Positions 1-8,261 of a stretch of 64,000 nucleotides of DNA are shown piece by piece. The translations under genes were made by a program, and so were the position numbers. Source of the stretch: Fibrella forsythiae (GTDB lineage: Bacteria > Bacteroidota > Bacteroidia > Cytophagales > Spirosomataceae); the NCBI RefSeq assembly GCF_017353175.1, contig NZ_JAFMYW010000009.1:248001-312000 (forward strand). Direction: 5' to 3'. The notes under the pieces were generated by a model. It was not told the origin of the DNA, did not search any database, and was given only the letters and a program-made list of their open reading frames with translations. Position 1 is the stretch's first letter, and every line of letters begins with the position of its first letter.

Positions 1-198
1 CTGGGGCTTGCTAAACTAACCCACAACCCCAAAGGCAACAAAATGCGCGCTCTGTAATGAGCGCGTTCGCTAACCCGCTTATACAGAACCGCCGTGAAAC
101 CGCTGCGGATTTTATTTTGCCCGTTTGTCAAGATTTTGGCGGTCTGTTAGAGAAAGGCAGGTAGTTTTCGAATACACAAATAAATCCTGGCACAGACC

Positions 199-975
199 AT
201 GACCTCACACGAGATTGATTACAAAATCATTGGTGAAGACATTCAGGTGGTTGAGATTGAACTCGACCCCAACGAAACCGTGATTGCCGAAGCGGGCAGC
301 ATGCTTTTCATGGAAGACGGCATCGTTTTCGAAACCAAAATGGGCGATGGCTCACAACCCGATCAGGGATTCATGGGCAAGTTATTGCAGGCAGGTACCC
401 GCCTCATCACGGGCGAATCACTGTTTATGACTCACTTCACCAACCGGGGAACTGGCAAGCGAAAAGTGGCCTTTGCAGCGCCTTATCCCGGCACGGTAAT
501 GCCGATCAATCTGGGCAGCATTTACCAGAATACGTTGATTGTGCAGAAAGACGGTTTCCTCTGCGCAGCATTGGGAACGCGGCTGGGTATTCACTTCAAT
601 CAGCGGTTTGGCACCGGCCTGTTTGGAGGCGAAGGGTTCATTCTCGCCAAAGTGATGGGCGACGGAATGGCCTTTGTACATGCGGGCGGCGTAGTGATGG
701 AAAAGCAGTTGAACAACGAAACCCTGCGGGTGGATACCGGTTGTGTGGTGGCGTTTGAGCCGCAGATCAATTTCAGCATCGAGCGGGCTGGCGGGCTGCG
801 CAGCATGGTATTTGGCGGTGAGGGCTTGTTCCTGGCCACGCTGCGTGGTACCGGCCGCGTCTGGATCCAGTCGATGCCGATCTCGAAACTGGTGCAACGC
901 CTGTCGCCGGCGGGTGGTCAGGCCAATAAGGAAGCAGGCTCTGTGCTGGGTCAGTTAGGCAACCTGTTTGAATAA
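199..975 (+). CDS. AIM24 / TIGR00266 family protein
   Basis: A 258-residue protein of the AIM24/TIGR00266 family, whose fold resembles the tryptophan-RNA-binding attenuator protein. The repeated beta-strand and glycine pattern is visible, with [12 protein letters not shown] near residues 31-42, a [14 protein letters not shown] segment near 145 and [11 protein letters not shown] near 219. No signal peptide or membrane segment is seen, so it is probably cytoplasmic. The bacterial function of the family is not established. The ATG start follows a 198-base leader with no obvious Shine-Dalgarno site. The next gene, a small hypothetical, starts about 90 bases downstream on the same strand and may be co-transcribed. 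Family assignment is firm; role unknown. Confidence 0.88.
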   Translation: MTSHEIDYKIIGEDIQVVEIELDPNETVIAEAGSMLFMEDGIVFETKMGDGSQPDQGFMGKLLQAGTRLITGESLFMTHFTNRGTGKRKVAFAAPYPGTVMPINLGSIYQNTLIVQKDGFLCAALGTRLGIHFNQRFGTGLFGGEGFILAKVMGDGMAFVHAGGVVMEKQLNNETLRVDTGCVVAFEPQINFSIERAGGLRSMVFGGEGLFLATLRGTGRVWIQSMPISKLVQRLSPAGGQANKEAGSVLGQLGNLFE

Positions 976-1067
976 GTTCATAAGCCGGTGTGTTATCGTC
1001 TGCCAGCGCGCCGGCCTGAACTTTCGGGCCATTCCCTCCGTTTTTAAGAGCATATCGATACATTGTA

Positions 1068-1358
1068 ATGGAAGTTATTTGCACGAACGACAATTTTCCG
1101 GCCCCGGTACTGGCCTTTTACGCTGAGTTTGGCGTGAAAACGCCGAAGCGTGATACACTGTACACCATTCGGCAGGTAAAACAACATACAACTGGCGACA
1201 CCGGCGTGCTACTGGCCGAAATTCAGAACCCCGACGTACCTGTTAAACACCCGGTACTGGGCGAGATCTGGTTTGAGCCGACATTCAATATCAACCGGTT
1301 TGCCACGCTGATGGGGCAGCCTGTTCGGGAAGAAGAACTGGCCGATGTGAATGTGTAA
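1068..1358 (+). CDS. conserved-looking small hypothetical protein
   Basis: A 96-residue soluble protein without a recognised domain. It begins MEVICTNDNF and has a compact mixed alpha/beta composition (GVLLAEI, GEIWFEP, FNINRFA), with no signal peptide, membrane helix or cysteine pair. The ATG start lies about 90 bases after the AIM24-like gene, and a rho-independent terminator follows about 30 bases after the stop, so the two genes probably form one transcript. Codon use matches its neighbours. I do not recognise the family; small single-domain proteins of this look are common as uncharacterised genes in Bacteroidota. Confidence 0.7.
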   Translation: MEVICTNDNFPAPVLAFYAEFGVKTPKRDTLYTIRQVKQHTTGDTGVLLAEIQNPDVPVKHPVLGEIWFEPTFNINRFATLMGQPVREEELADVNV

Positions 1359-1390
1359 ACAGGAAATGCATAGCGTTTCATAAGTACCAG

Positions 1391-1415
1391 GCCGGGTCGT
1401 CGATCCGGCTTTTTT
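1391..1415 (+). terminator. rho-independent terminator
   Basis: GCCGG (1391-1395) pairs with CCGGC (1405-1409), the stem is extended by a G-T pair and TC/GA, and it is followed by TTTTTT. It closes the two-gene unit that begins with the AIM24-like gene. Confidence 0.7.
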
Positions 1416-1539
1416 GTGCGTTTACCAGAGCCATCATGCTGCGCCCCGACGTACATGGCGTGATGGCTTTGAAGCCGTTATAAGGAAAAATACGTAAGCA
1501 AACAGATAGCTGCTCTATAGACTTATATAGCGAAAGTTG

Positions 1540-1547
1540 TACCTTTG
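1540..1547 (+). promoter_or_regulatory. candidate promoter -7 element for the monooxygenase gene
   Basis: TACCTTTG fits the Bacteroidota primary-sigma consensus TAnnTTTG. No clear TTTG -33 element sits 19-21 bases upstream, and the leader to the start codon would be about 105 bases, so this is only a candidate. Confidence 0.35.
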
Positions 1548-1625
1548 ATCGTCTAAATGGAAAATGGTTTCTTGAAATAAGGCTATTTTGTGTGGCTTTC
1601 GGTACACTGTTTGTTGCATGGTTAT

Positions 1626-1642
1626 CAGGTTAAATTTACCTG
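1626..1642. promoter_or_regulatory. 17-bp near-palindrome upstream of the monooxygenase
   Basis: CAGGTTAAATTTACCTG is symmetrical except for one T-T position and lies 16 bases before the ATG of the flavin monooxygenase. Its position between a possible promoter and the start suits an operator for a dimeric repressor. The Rrf2-type regulator encoded just downstream (3125) is one possible binder, but this is inference only. Confidence 0.3.
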
Positions 1643-1657
1643 CTTAAAGACGCACGT

Positions 1658-2965
1658 ATGATCGCTACTGCCTGTATAATCGGGGCGGGTTCGTCTGGTA
1701 TTTCGGCGGCTAAAGTGCTGCACCAGCATGGCATTGCTTTCGACTGTTTCGAGAAAGGGTCGGCTATTGGTGGAAACTGGCGGTACGGTAATGATAATGG
1801 TATGTCGTCGGCTTATAAATCACTGCATATCAATACAAACCGGAACGTGATGGCCTATAGCGATTTCCCGATGCCAGCCGATTATCCCATGTTCCCGCAT
1901 CACAGCCAGATCATCCGCTATTTTGAGGAATATGTACGGCATTTCGGCGTGGCCGATAAAATTACATTCAACACGTCAGTAGAGGACGTCAGCCGCAGCG
2001 AGTCGGGCTCCTACCAGATACGTACCAGCGACGGACGTACCCGAACTTACCAGCACGTTATTGTCTCGAATGGCCATCACTGGCATCCGCGCTACCCTGC
2101 CCCGGCTTTTCCAGGTACGTTCACCGGCGAGGTCATTCATTCTCACGATTACAAGACGCCCGAGCAGATACGGGGTAAAAACCTGCTGATCGTCGGTATT
2201 GGCAACTCGGCAGTTGATATTGCTTGCGAAGCGGCTCGCCAATACAGCGGCAACCGCGTGGTGATTTCAACGCGGAGCGGCGCTTATATCATTCCGAACT
2301 GGTTGATGAGCGTGCCCTTCGACTCGCTGGCCAATTCCTTTACCGCCAATCTACCACTGGCCATCCAGCGTCTGTTACTCCGTGTATCGTTGCAATTGGC
2401 GCGGGGGCGGCAGCAGGATTATGGCGTACCTGTACCAGATCGTCCGCTGCTCAGCGAGCACCCAACCATTTCACAGGATCTTCTGAACCTGGCTGGCCGG
2501 GGCCTGATCAGGTTTAAACCCAACATTCAGACCTTCGATGGAAGCGACGTGACCTTTACCGATGGTACCAGCGACTCGTTCGATATGATCGTGTATGCCA
2601 CGGGCTATTCCGTGTCGTTCCCGTTCTTCAAATCGGGTTTTATCAACGTGGAAGCCAACAACGATCTGCAGTTGTACCGGCGGGTGGTGCATCCCGATTT
2701 TCCGGGGCTATACTTTCAGGGGCTGGTACAACCGCTGGGGGCAATCATGCCGCTGGCCGAAGCACAGGCCAATTGGATTGCCGGCTTGATTGCCGGTGCG
2801 TGCAGGCTACCCGATCGCGCCACCATGCTAAGGTCGATCCGGCAAGAGGCTCGCCGGAACAGTCGGCGGTATAAACCATCGGCCCGGCATACGCTTCAGG
2901 TAGATTTTCACCCGTATAAACGAAGTATTGAAAAGGAACTTCGGACATATGTCTATAGACCATAG
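1658..2965 (+). CDS. flavin-containing monooxygenase-like oxidoreductase
   Basis: A 435-residue FAD/NADPH-dependent monooxygenase of the FMO type. Visible features are the N-terminal FAD-binding GAGSSG motif at about residues 9-15, the FMO-type motif FTGEVIHSHDY at about 155-165, a second Rossmann motif VGIGNSAVDIAC at about 180-191 for NADPH, and the late ATGYSVSFPFF segment near 312. The length is typical for bacterial FMOs. The substrate cannot be told from the sequence; the family oxygenates soft nucleophiles (N or S). It stands alone with its own upstream region, which contains a near-palindromic candidate operator. The family call is strong. Confidence 0.9.
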   Translation: MIATACIIGAGSSGISAAKVLHQHGIAFDCFEKGSAIGGNWRYGNDNGMSSAYKSLHINTNRNVMAYSDFPMPADYPMFPHHSQIIRYFEEYVRHFGVADKITFNTSVEDVSRSESGSYQIRTSDGRTRTYQHVIVSNGHHWHPRYPAPAFPGTFTGEVIHSHDYKTPEQIRGKNLLIVGIGNSAVDIACEAARQYSGNRVVISTRSGAYIIPNWLMSVPFDSLANSFTANLPLAIQRLLLRVSLQLARGRQQDYGVPVPDRPLLSEHPTISQDLLNLAGRGLIRFKPNIQTFDGSDVTFTDGTSDSFDMIVYATGYSVSFPFFKSGFINVEANNDLQLYRRVVHPDFPGLYFQGLVQPLGAIMPLAEAQANWIAGLIAGACRLPDRATMLRSIRQEARRNSRRYKPSARHTLQVDFHPYKRSIEKELRTYVYRP

Positions 2966-3018
2966 CGAACTTTTTTGGCCTGATAACTGATAGTGTAAGG
3001 AAATACCGTTCTGAAAAT

Positions 3019-3050
3019 TTTGACTGATATAGAGTTGGTTACTAACTTGG
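3019..3050 (+). promoter_or_regulatory. candidate promoter for the Rrf2 regulator
   Basis: TTTG (3019-3022) is followed after 20 bases by TAACTTGG (3043-3050), one base off TAnnTTTG. It lies about 75 bases before the start codon. Confidence 0.35.
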
Positions 3051-3124
3051 CAGTTTGTAAGTAAGTCTATAAATTGGCTCGCTTTTACCTAACCGCGATG
3101 AACCGCCATTACTACCGTAACTAA

Positions 3125-3613
3125 ATGATCTCAAAAAAAGCAAAGTATGCCATCAAGGCATTGAAAGTGCTCACCGAAGAATTCGGCAAAGGGCCAGTTT
3201 TGATTTCTTACATTTCGGCTCGCGAGAACATTCCGAAAAAATTTCTGGAAGCAATTCTCCTCGAACTTCGTAACCACGGCATTCTGCAAAGCCAGAAAGG
3301 GAAAGGTGGCGGCTACCTGCTTCGTATTGATCCGGCCCGGGTTAACCTGGCTCAGGTTCTTCGTGTTATTGACGGTCCTATCGCGCCAACCCCTTGTGTA
3401 TCACACAATTTCTATGTGAAATGTGATGATTGCGAAGACGAAGTGACCTGTGCCCTGAAACCCATTATGGAGCGGGTACGTGACGCGAATCTGGGGGTAT
3501 ACGAAAACACAACGCTGTTGACGTTCCAAAACCTGGAATCGCTGGAAACGAAAGAAATTTCAATCGGTGCATCAACCAGCGCTGTCCCTGATGCTGGGTT
3601 GATGTCTGCCTAA
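3125..3613 (+). CDS. Rrf2 family transcriptional regulator
   Basis: A 162-residue Rrf2-type regulator. The N-terminal winged helix (residues 1-80) begins MISKKAKYAIKAL and contains the family signature GILQSQKGKGGGYLL near 56-70. Three closely grouped cysteines (CDDCEDEVTC near residues 101-110) and another at about 92 occupy the place where IscR/NsrR-like members bind an Fe-S cluster, so it may sense iron-sulfur status, redox or nitric oxide. The C-terminal tail is low in conservation. It is a single-gene unit ended by a strong bidirectional terminator. Its target is unknown; the palindrome before the upstream monooxygenase is a candidate. Confidence 0.88.
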   Translation: MISKKAKYAIKALKVLTEEFGKGPVLISYISARENIPKKFLEAILLELRNHGILQSQKGKGGGYLLRIDPARVNLAQVLRVIDGPIAPTPCVSHNFYVKCDDCEDEVTCALKPIMERVRDANLGVYENTTLLTFQNLESLETKEISIGASTSAVPDAGLMSA

Positions 3614-3640
3614 ATAAAGAGAGGCGTATGCGCAACTAAT

Positions 3641-3709
3641 ACTCCTTTTTGCTAAAAAGTAAAGCCCCGTCAGCCCTTGTCGGGGCTTTACTTTTTAGCA
3701 AAAAGGAGT
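3641..3709. terminator. 29-bp perfect hairpin, bidirectional terminator
   Basis: Arms 3641-3669 and 3681-3709 are exact reverse complements over 29 bp around an 11-base loop. The inner part is GC-rich (AAAGCCCCG) and flanked by A/T runs on both sides, so it can terminate in either direction. Confidence 0.9.
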
Positions 3710-3863
3710 CGTGTAGCTCGTGCTTTATATAAATGGCGTTGATCGATAGATTAAATCAACAACTGTAATTGTCTTGCACGATTATTGATCGGAGACCGCA
3801 TGAATGTCAACGGTAAACGTAAACTCAATTATGCTGGATCGTGTAAAAAACTGATTGACTTAA

Positions 3864-4094
3864 GTGAAAATTATTGCCGTTTTGCTGATGCCCGTTCTGG
3901 CGGACATCAGCCATCATGCCGTCACCAAGGCGTATGCCTGCCAATGTGGATATCAGGAGAACGGGCCCACCTATCCTATCTCCTATGTGCCGACAGGGAG
4001 CGGGTGCTGTCCAGGGAACGCCAGTAATGGCCTTGGTTTCATTGGCCGTATGGGTAATGATGAGCCGCAGCAGGGGTACATAGATGGCGAATAG
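3864..4094 (+). CDS. possible small secreted cysteine-containing peptide
   Basis: A 76-residue reading frame starting at GTG directly after an in-frame stop. The N-terminus is short and hydrophobic (VKIIAVLLMPVLA), like a minimal export signal, and the rest is rich in glycine and proline with two cysteine pairs (CQC near 26-28 and GCC near 48-49). It occupies an otherwise empty 440-base gap between a terminator and the inverted repeat at 4151. I recognise no homologue. It may be a real small exported protein or chance; the GTG start and lack of a clear ribosome site keep confidence low. Confidence 0.35.
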   Translation: MKIIAVLLMPVLADISHHAVTKAYACQCGYQENGPTYPISYVPTGSGCCPGNASNGLGFIGRMGNDEPQQGYIDGE

Positions 4095-4150
4095 GCGCAA
4101 AGCCTGTGCTGTGGCAGGTCGGCAACAGGCCCAGAAAACGCTTTTGGATT

Positions 4151-4225
4151 GACTGGTTTATTGGTTAGCTGGTTGACTAGAATTTGCCTAATACTCTAGT
4201 CAACCAGCTAACTAATAAACCAGTC
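4151..4225. repeat. long inverted repeat with repetitive arms
   Basis: Arms 4151-4180 and 4196-4225 are complementary over 30 bp with one G-T pair and a 15-base spacer. Each arm is built from variants of GGTT(A/G)(G/A)CT, and more copies (CAACCAATTAACCAGTCAAC) run on to 4246, where they form the stop codon of the DUF4301 gene on the other strand. A related element lies at 36113-36194. It probably ends transcription of DUF4301. Confidence 0.8.
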
Positions 4226-4243
4226 AACCAATTAACCAGTCAA

Positions 4244-5764
4244 CTAATCAACGATCCCTACTGGCTGATGTTCGGCGCGGAGAAGGTCGTTTACGGTTTT
4301 TACGGGGTTAAACGTAATGAGCGGTACCTCAACGAACAGCGTGTTCCAGTCGGCCATGGCGCCGTTCCAAAGGCCGGGCAGTTCCTGCGCTTTCAGGTCT
4401 TTGCCGTCTTTCGATTTAGCCGTGATGAAACCCGTCAGCGGGTCGCGGAAATCGGGCAGGTTGTATTTCTGACCAGCCCGGTTTTTAAGGCTGCACACCA
4501 GATCAACGGGGTTGAAGTGGGTGGCCTGTTCGAACAGGTTTTTTTGTTCGGCATCGTCCATATCAACCTGCGCCGACTCGACCACCTGTAGTGATAGTGA
4601 CCCATCGGCGTTCTTGGCCCAGAAAGGCCCGCCCCCTGGTTCGCCAACGTTCTTAACCATGCCACACGCCCGGATGGGCCGGTCGAGTTTCTGCCGGTAG
4701 TATGCCAGTTTTTCGGATGTACTGAGGCTGGCGAAATCGGCGGGCGGGGTAACGCACAGGGTCGTTTGCAGAAACGCATCGGCTTCGGCCAGATACCCTT
4801 CACTGACCTCGTCGGCGTCGAGTAGTTCCTGAAGGCGGAAGAGTTGCTTTTGAGCGTCGAGTAATACCGTAGCCAGCACTTTTTTGTAGGTAACGGTCGT
4901 TTCCTTCAGCTCGTCGGGCACAACGTTATCAATGTTCTTGATGAATACCAGATCGGCGTCGATGTCGTTAAGGTTTTCGATCAGCGCGCCGTGACCTGCC
5001 GGGCGGAACAGCAGCGTACCGTCACCATTGCGGAAGGGGGTGTTGTCGAGGTTTACTGAAATGGTATCCGTCGATTTTTTCTGTTCCGAAAATGTTACCT
5101 CAAACTCAACGCCGAGCCACGATTCGTAGTCGGCCAGTTCGTGTTTGATCAGGTCTTCGAAACGGCTTCGGTGTTCGGGCGATACCGTGAAGTGGAGACG
5201 TACCCGGCCGTCGCTGTTGGCATAGGCAGCCCCTTCTACGAGGTGCTCTTCGACCGGGGTACGTGGCCCATCGGCATAATTATGGAATTTCAGTAGTCCT
5301 TTAGGCAGGCTGCCGTACTCAAGTCCTTTGTCGGTAAGCAGGTACGTTAGTACTGTTTTGCGGTCATTGTCGGCCACGGCCTTGTCGAGATCGAGCCCAT
5401 CGCGACTCATGGCGGCTTTCAGGTCGTCGTAAAAAGCAAAGTCGGACAACTGGGCAAAAAAGCCGTCGGTAGCTTTGTCTGATTTGCCTTCCAGCGCTGC
5501 AAACAGCGACTTGAACATCCGGGTGGCGGCTCCAGAGGCAGGTACAAATTTCATTAGCGCCAGATCGGGGGCCTGCTCGTCGAACTGCCGGATGTAGCGT
5601 GTCAGTTGTTCTTCGGGAACGCGGATAATGCCGTCGCCGACGGTGGCCGCCCGGATTACATGCAGAAAAGGAAATCCGTCGATAAAATGCTGAATCTGCT
5701 GGTCGACCGTTTGGGTGGAAGTGCCCTGGGCAGCAATCTGGTCGAGATCGGTTGAGGTAAACAT
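4244..5764 (-). CDS. DUF4301 family protein
   Basis: A soluble protein of about 506 residues of the DUF4301 family, common in Bacteroidota and of unknown function. The conserved KFVPASGAATRMFK segment (near residues 73-86) looks like the sugar-nucleotidyltransferase-type loop seen in the family, and LFRPAGHGALIENLN is near 248. I prefer the ATG at 5764 (MFTSTDLDQIAAQG) because the longer frame opens with a TTG and 14 unconserved residues. The last codons (QPVGIVD, stop) lie inside the repetitive inverted-repeat region at 4151-4246. It is probably a single-gene unit. Confidence 0.85.
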   Translation of the reverse strand: MFTSTDLDQIAAQGTSTQTVDQQIQHFIDGFPFLHVIRAATVGDGIIRVPEEQLTRYIRQFDEQAPDLALMKFVPASGAATRMFKSLFAALEGKSDKATDGFFAQLSDFAFYDDLKAAMSRDGLDLDKAVADNDRKTVLTYLLTDKGLEYGSLPKGLLKFHNYADGPRTPVEEHLVEGAAYANSDGRVRLHFTVSPEHRSRFEDLIKHELADYESWLGVEFEVTFSEQKKSTDTISVNLDNTPFRNGDGTLLFRPAGHGALIENLNDIDADLVFIKNIDNVVPDELKETTVTYKKVLATVLLDAQKQLFRLQELLDADEVSEGYLAEADAFLQTTLCVTPPADFASLSTSEKLAYYRQKLDRPIRACGMVKNVGEPGGGPFWAKNADGSLSLQVVESAQVDMDDAEQKNLFEQATHFNPVDLVCSLKNRAGQKYNLPDFRDPLTGFITAKSKDGKDLKAQELPGLWNGAMADWNTLFVEVPLITFNPVKTVNDLLRAEHQPVGIVD

Positions 5765-5806
5765 GCGGAACGTAAGAGTTTTAGGTGAGCAAATTGCCCC
5801 TTTCAA

Positions 5807-6085
5807 CTAAGTATCGCAAGAGTAATTCCGAAAAGGTTGTGTTTCTAATTGTACGGTAAGGCAATTCAACCGGGCTCGCCGGCGGGGCTTGTGCCCAAAC
5901 GGGTGATCACCTTGTCGGCATAGCCAAAGGAAGCCAAGAGATTGTTCGGAAAAGGGGCTTTCCTCGTTTAGCGTTTTTTGCCAAATCAGCGCTTCCGGGA
6001 AGTAATAGTCGGCGTAACTCAGCGGACGGTGCTTGTGCGGGCCGCTACCCGCACCCGCTTTGCGCTTTTCGCGAAAGGGCGGCAA
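5807..6085 (-). pseudogene. possible remnant of a GH88/GH105-like gene tail
   Basis: The stretch 5765-6261 has no convincing complete gene. On the minus strand a 92-residue frame contains HRPLSYADYYFPEAL at about 5985-6030, which resembles the C-terminal PLxYADYYFxEAL pattern of unsaturated glycuronyl hydrolases (GH88/GH105), followed by unrelated-looking sequence. No upstream catalytic part is present. I read it as a decayed fragment or a chance match. Nothing else is recognisable in the gap. Confidence 0.25.
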
Positions 6086-6261
6086 ACAGGGTAATACTGA
6101 CTATTGCGCTGTTTGCTGCCGTAGCGTTTCCGTTAGTTATCATCGGGCAGCAACGCGATGTTACTTTAGGTGCGTTTTACGGATTGGCCTGCTCCGGGGC
6201 AGGTCGGCAGGCAAGGCATAAACCAATCAACACCGTTAGGACGGGTCATACTCAGGCTGTA

Positions 6262-6906
6262 TTACAATAAACTCGCCACAATGTTGATGCTCAGGGCAAC
6301 AATTAGCGTATTGAACCCGAATGATAACAGGCTGTGAGTCAGGATCAGGCCCCGAAACTGTTCGTTTGTTGGGCCAACGTCGGCTACCTGGCTGGTCATT
6401 CCGATACCAAACGCAACGTAGGCAAAATCAGTGTAGCTGGGTTCTTTTGTGTCTGAGAAATTCAGGCCATCAGCCGGTTCACCCTTATAGTATAAATGGG
6501 CATACCGTAATGTGAATAGCGTGTGGAGCAGAGTCCAGGAACTAACAACGGTCAGTACAGACAGGATAACGTAAGCCCGTAGATGAACAGGGTCCATTTC
6601 CTTAACGGTATTGAGCAGGAAAATGACGGCAAACAGGCTGGCGATAGCGGCAAATACGGCAAAGAGCAAAATCAACAACCGGCTCGAATCCTGAAGTTTA
6701 TAGGTCTGTCGGGTTTCGTGCGGCTCCAGATATGCCATTGTGATCCAGGCCAGCACATTCACGGTGAGCGCATAGCTGACGTACATGATCAGTATCTGAG
6801 TGGGCCACACCACAAACGGGCGACTACACAGGTACGATAGAAAAGCGATGCCTAACCCAATGGCAAGGCGGTGGTGGGCATCTAAACGGGCAATCTGCTT
6901 AAGCAT
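6262..6906 (-). CDS. DUF1345 integral membrane protein
   Basis: A 214-residue inner-membrane protein of the DUF1345 family with about five hydrophobic segments (near residues 15-32, 36-58, 78-100, 110-132 and 188-212). The family signature SYTDFAYVAFGIGMTSQVAD is at about 155-174. The function of the family is unknown. The ATG start is supported by conservation of the N-terminal region. Its upstream side faces the divergent gldH gene across a 93-base gap, which should hold both promoters. Confidence 0.87.
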   Translation of the reverse strand: MLKQIARLDAHHRLAIGLGIAFLSYLCSRPFVVWPTQILIMYVSYALTVNVLAWITMAYLEPHETRQTYKLQDSSRLLILLFAVFAAIASLFAVIFLLNTVKEMDPVHLRAYVILSVLTVVSSWTLLHTLFTLRYAHLYYKGEPADGLNFSDTKEPSYTDFAYVAFGIGMTSQVADVGPTNEQFRGLILTHSLLSFGFNTLIVALSINIVASLL

Positions 6907-6999
6907 ACTGTAGGGGGCTACTTCATCGTTGAGTAGCTTTGCTGGAAATGTAGTTAGCCGGTCCGACTAAAGGTAGCGGTCGCGTTGAAATAATAGCTT

Positions 7000-7476
7000 A
7001 TGAAACGTTTTTGCCTGATTGTGGGGCTGATGGTCCTGTTTTTTTCCTGCGAGCAGGACCCTAACGTGGTGTATAAGGAAAATGCCGATATCGAAAACGG
7101 GAAGTGGTTTGTGAAAAACACGCCTTCGTTCCGATTCACGATCACCGACGCCAGCATTCCCTACGATCTGTATTACACCCTGCGCCACAACCTCACCTAC
7201 CCGTACTACAACCTGTACCTGACACGCTACCTCACCGATGAGCGGGGGCATGAGATCGAATCCCGGCTGGATGAGTTGATCCTGATGGACCCCAAAACGG
7301 GTGAGCCTCGCGGCAAAGGGCTTGGCGATCTGTACGACAACAAGGTGCTGATGAAACGAGCCTATCGATTTGCCAAGCCAGGTACGTACGTGATGCGCAT
7401 TAAGCAGTATATGCGGCAAGATCCCCTGCCCGATGTCGTTAGTGTGGGCATCAGCGTCGAGAAAAGCGGGCAGTAA
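7000..7476 (+). CDS. gldH: gliding motility lipoprotein GldH
   Basis: A 158-residue lipoprotein matching GldH, one of the Gld proteins needed for gliding motility in Bacteroidota. The signal peptide MKRFCLIVGLMVLFFS ends at a lipobox cysteine (C17). The mature part has the family layout: DIENGKWFVKN, a FRFTITD segment, then YYTLRHNLTYPYYNLYL and GLGDLYDNKVLMKRAY. It is expected in the outer envelope. The gene is followed 73 bases later by the Lon-domain protein on the same strand. This is one of the strongest taxonomic markers in the window. Confidence 0.92.
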   Translation: MKRFCLIVGLMVLFFSCEQDPNVVYKENADIENGKWFVKNTPSFRFTITDASIPYDLYYTLRHNLTYPYYNLYLTRYLTDERGHEIESRLDELILMDPKTGEPRGKGLGDLYDNKVLMKRAYRFAKPGTYVMRIKQYMRQDPLPDVVSVGISVEKSGQ

Positions 7477-7549
7477 GCATACATAAATTACCGCGGGCAA
7501 CTGACTGATGCCCTTGTTCAGCGGCTATCCATCATCCTGATTCCTTTCT

Positions 7550-8188
7550 ATGGAAAACCTGATTCCCCTTTTTCCGCTTAGCCTGGTCGTATATCCGGGC
7601 GAAGATTTAAACCTGCACATTTTTGAGCCGCGCTACCGTCAGTTGGTCAGCGAGTGTATCGAAGAAGAAAAGACCTTTGGTATTCCGGCTTTTATCGACA
7701 ATAAATTACCCGGCTACGGCACCGAAGTGCACGTGACGACCATGCACAAACGGTACGACGATGGGCGAATGGACGTGAAAACCAAGGGGTTGCGTATCTT
7801 CAAACTGGTCGATTTCGTAAACCCGGTGCCCGATAAGTTATATGCTGGTGGTCGGGTAGAACTGCTGGAACCAGAAGACGTAACGGCTTCAGGTACGTTC
7901 CTGATACCGCTCTTGGACCGGCTGGGGCGATTATACGATCTGATGCAGATCGAGACCGATTACGACCCGGCCAAATCGCCGCTGTTCTCTTACCGGATTG
8001 CCCACAAGGTTGGCCTTTCTATTGAACAGGAATATGAACTGCTGACGATAAAGACAGAAGCCGAACGTCAGCAATTCCTGATCCGCCACCTCGATAAGGT
8101 TATTCCCGTGGTGGCCGATATGGAGCGCACCAAAGAACGAATCAGAATGAACGGGCATTTCAAAAATCTGGACCCGTTAACGTTTTAG
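7550..8188 (+). CDS. LON peptidase substrate-binding domain protein
   Basis: A 212-residue protein consisting only of the N-terminal (substrate-binding) domain of Lon, with no ATPase or protease part. The diagnostic start IPLFPLSLVVYPGEDLNLHI and the FEPRYRQLV segment (residues 25-33) are clear. Stand-alone LON-domain proteins are widespread; their role is uncertain, perhaps protein recognition. It is likely co-transcribed with gldH and is closed by the imperfect inverted repeat at 8194-8256, shared with the convergent transporter gene. Confidence 0.9.
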   Translation: MENLIPLFPLSLVVYPGEDLNLHIFEPRYRQLVSECIEEEKTFGIPAFIDNKLPGYGTEVHVTTMHKRYDDGRMDVKTKGLRIFKLVDFVNPVPDKLYAGGRVELLEPEDVTASGTFLIPLLDRLGRLYDLMQIETDYDPAKSPLFSYRIAHKVGLSIEQEYELLTIKTEAERQQFLIRHLDKVIPVVADMERTKERIRMNGHFKNLDPLTF

Positions 8189-8193
8189 GCACT

Positions 8194-8256
8194 GGATGTT
8201 GGGTTCCGGACCTTTGACGTGAGATTGGGACAGTCAACGTCCGGTATCCGACATCC
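8194..8256. repeat. imperfect inverted repeat between convergent genes
   Basis: Arms 8194-8218 and 8233-8256 pair over about 24 bases with a few mismatches (GGATGTTGGGTTCCGGAC against GTCCGGTATCCGACATCC). It separates two convergent genes and probably terminates both. Confidence 0.7.
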
Positions 8257-8261
8257 GGGAA

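Noticed and set aside
46-65. CGCGCTC/GAGCGCG hairpin at the window start
   Set aside because: Only seven base pairs, no T run and no visible upstream gene, so it cannot be assigned as a terminator.
3785-4027. 80-residue frame overlapping the possible small peptide
   Set aside because: Different frame from the better candidate at 3864, no signal or domain; both cannot be real.
4184-4591. 135-residue frame starting inside the inverted repeat, plus strand
   Set aside because: It is antisense to the well-supported DUF4301 gene, and its first residues only reflect the repeat.
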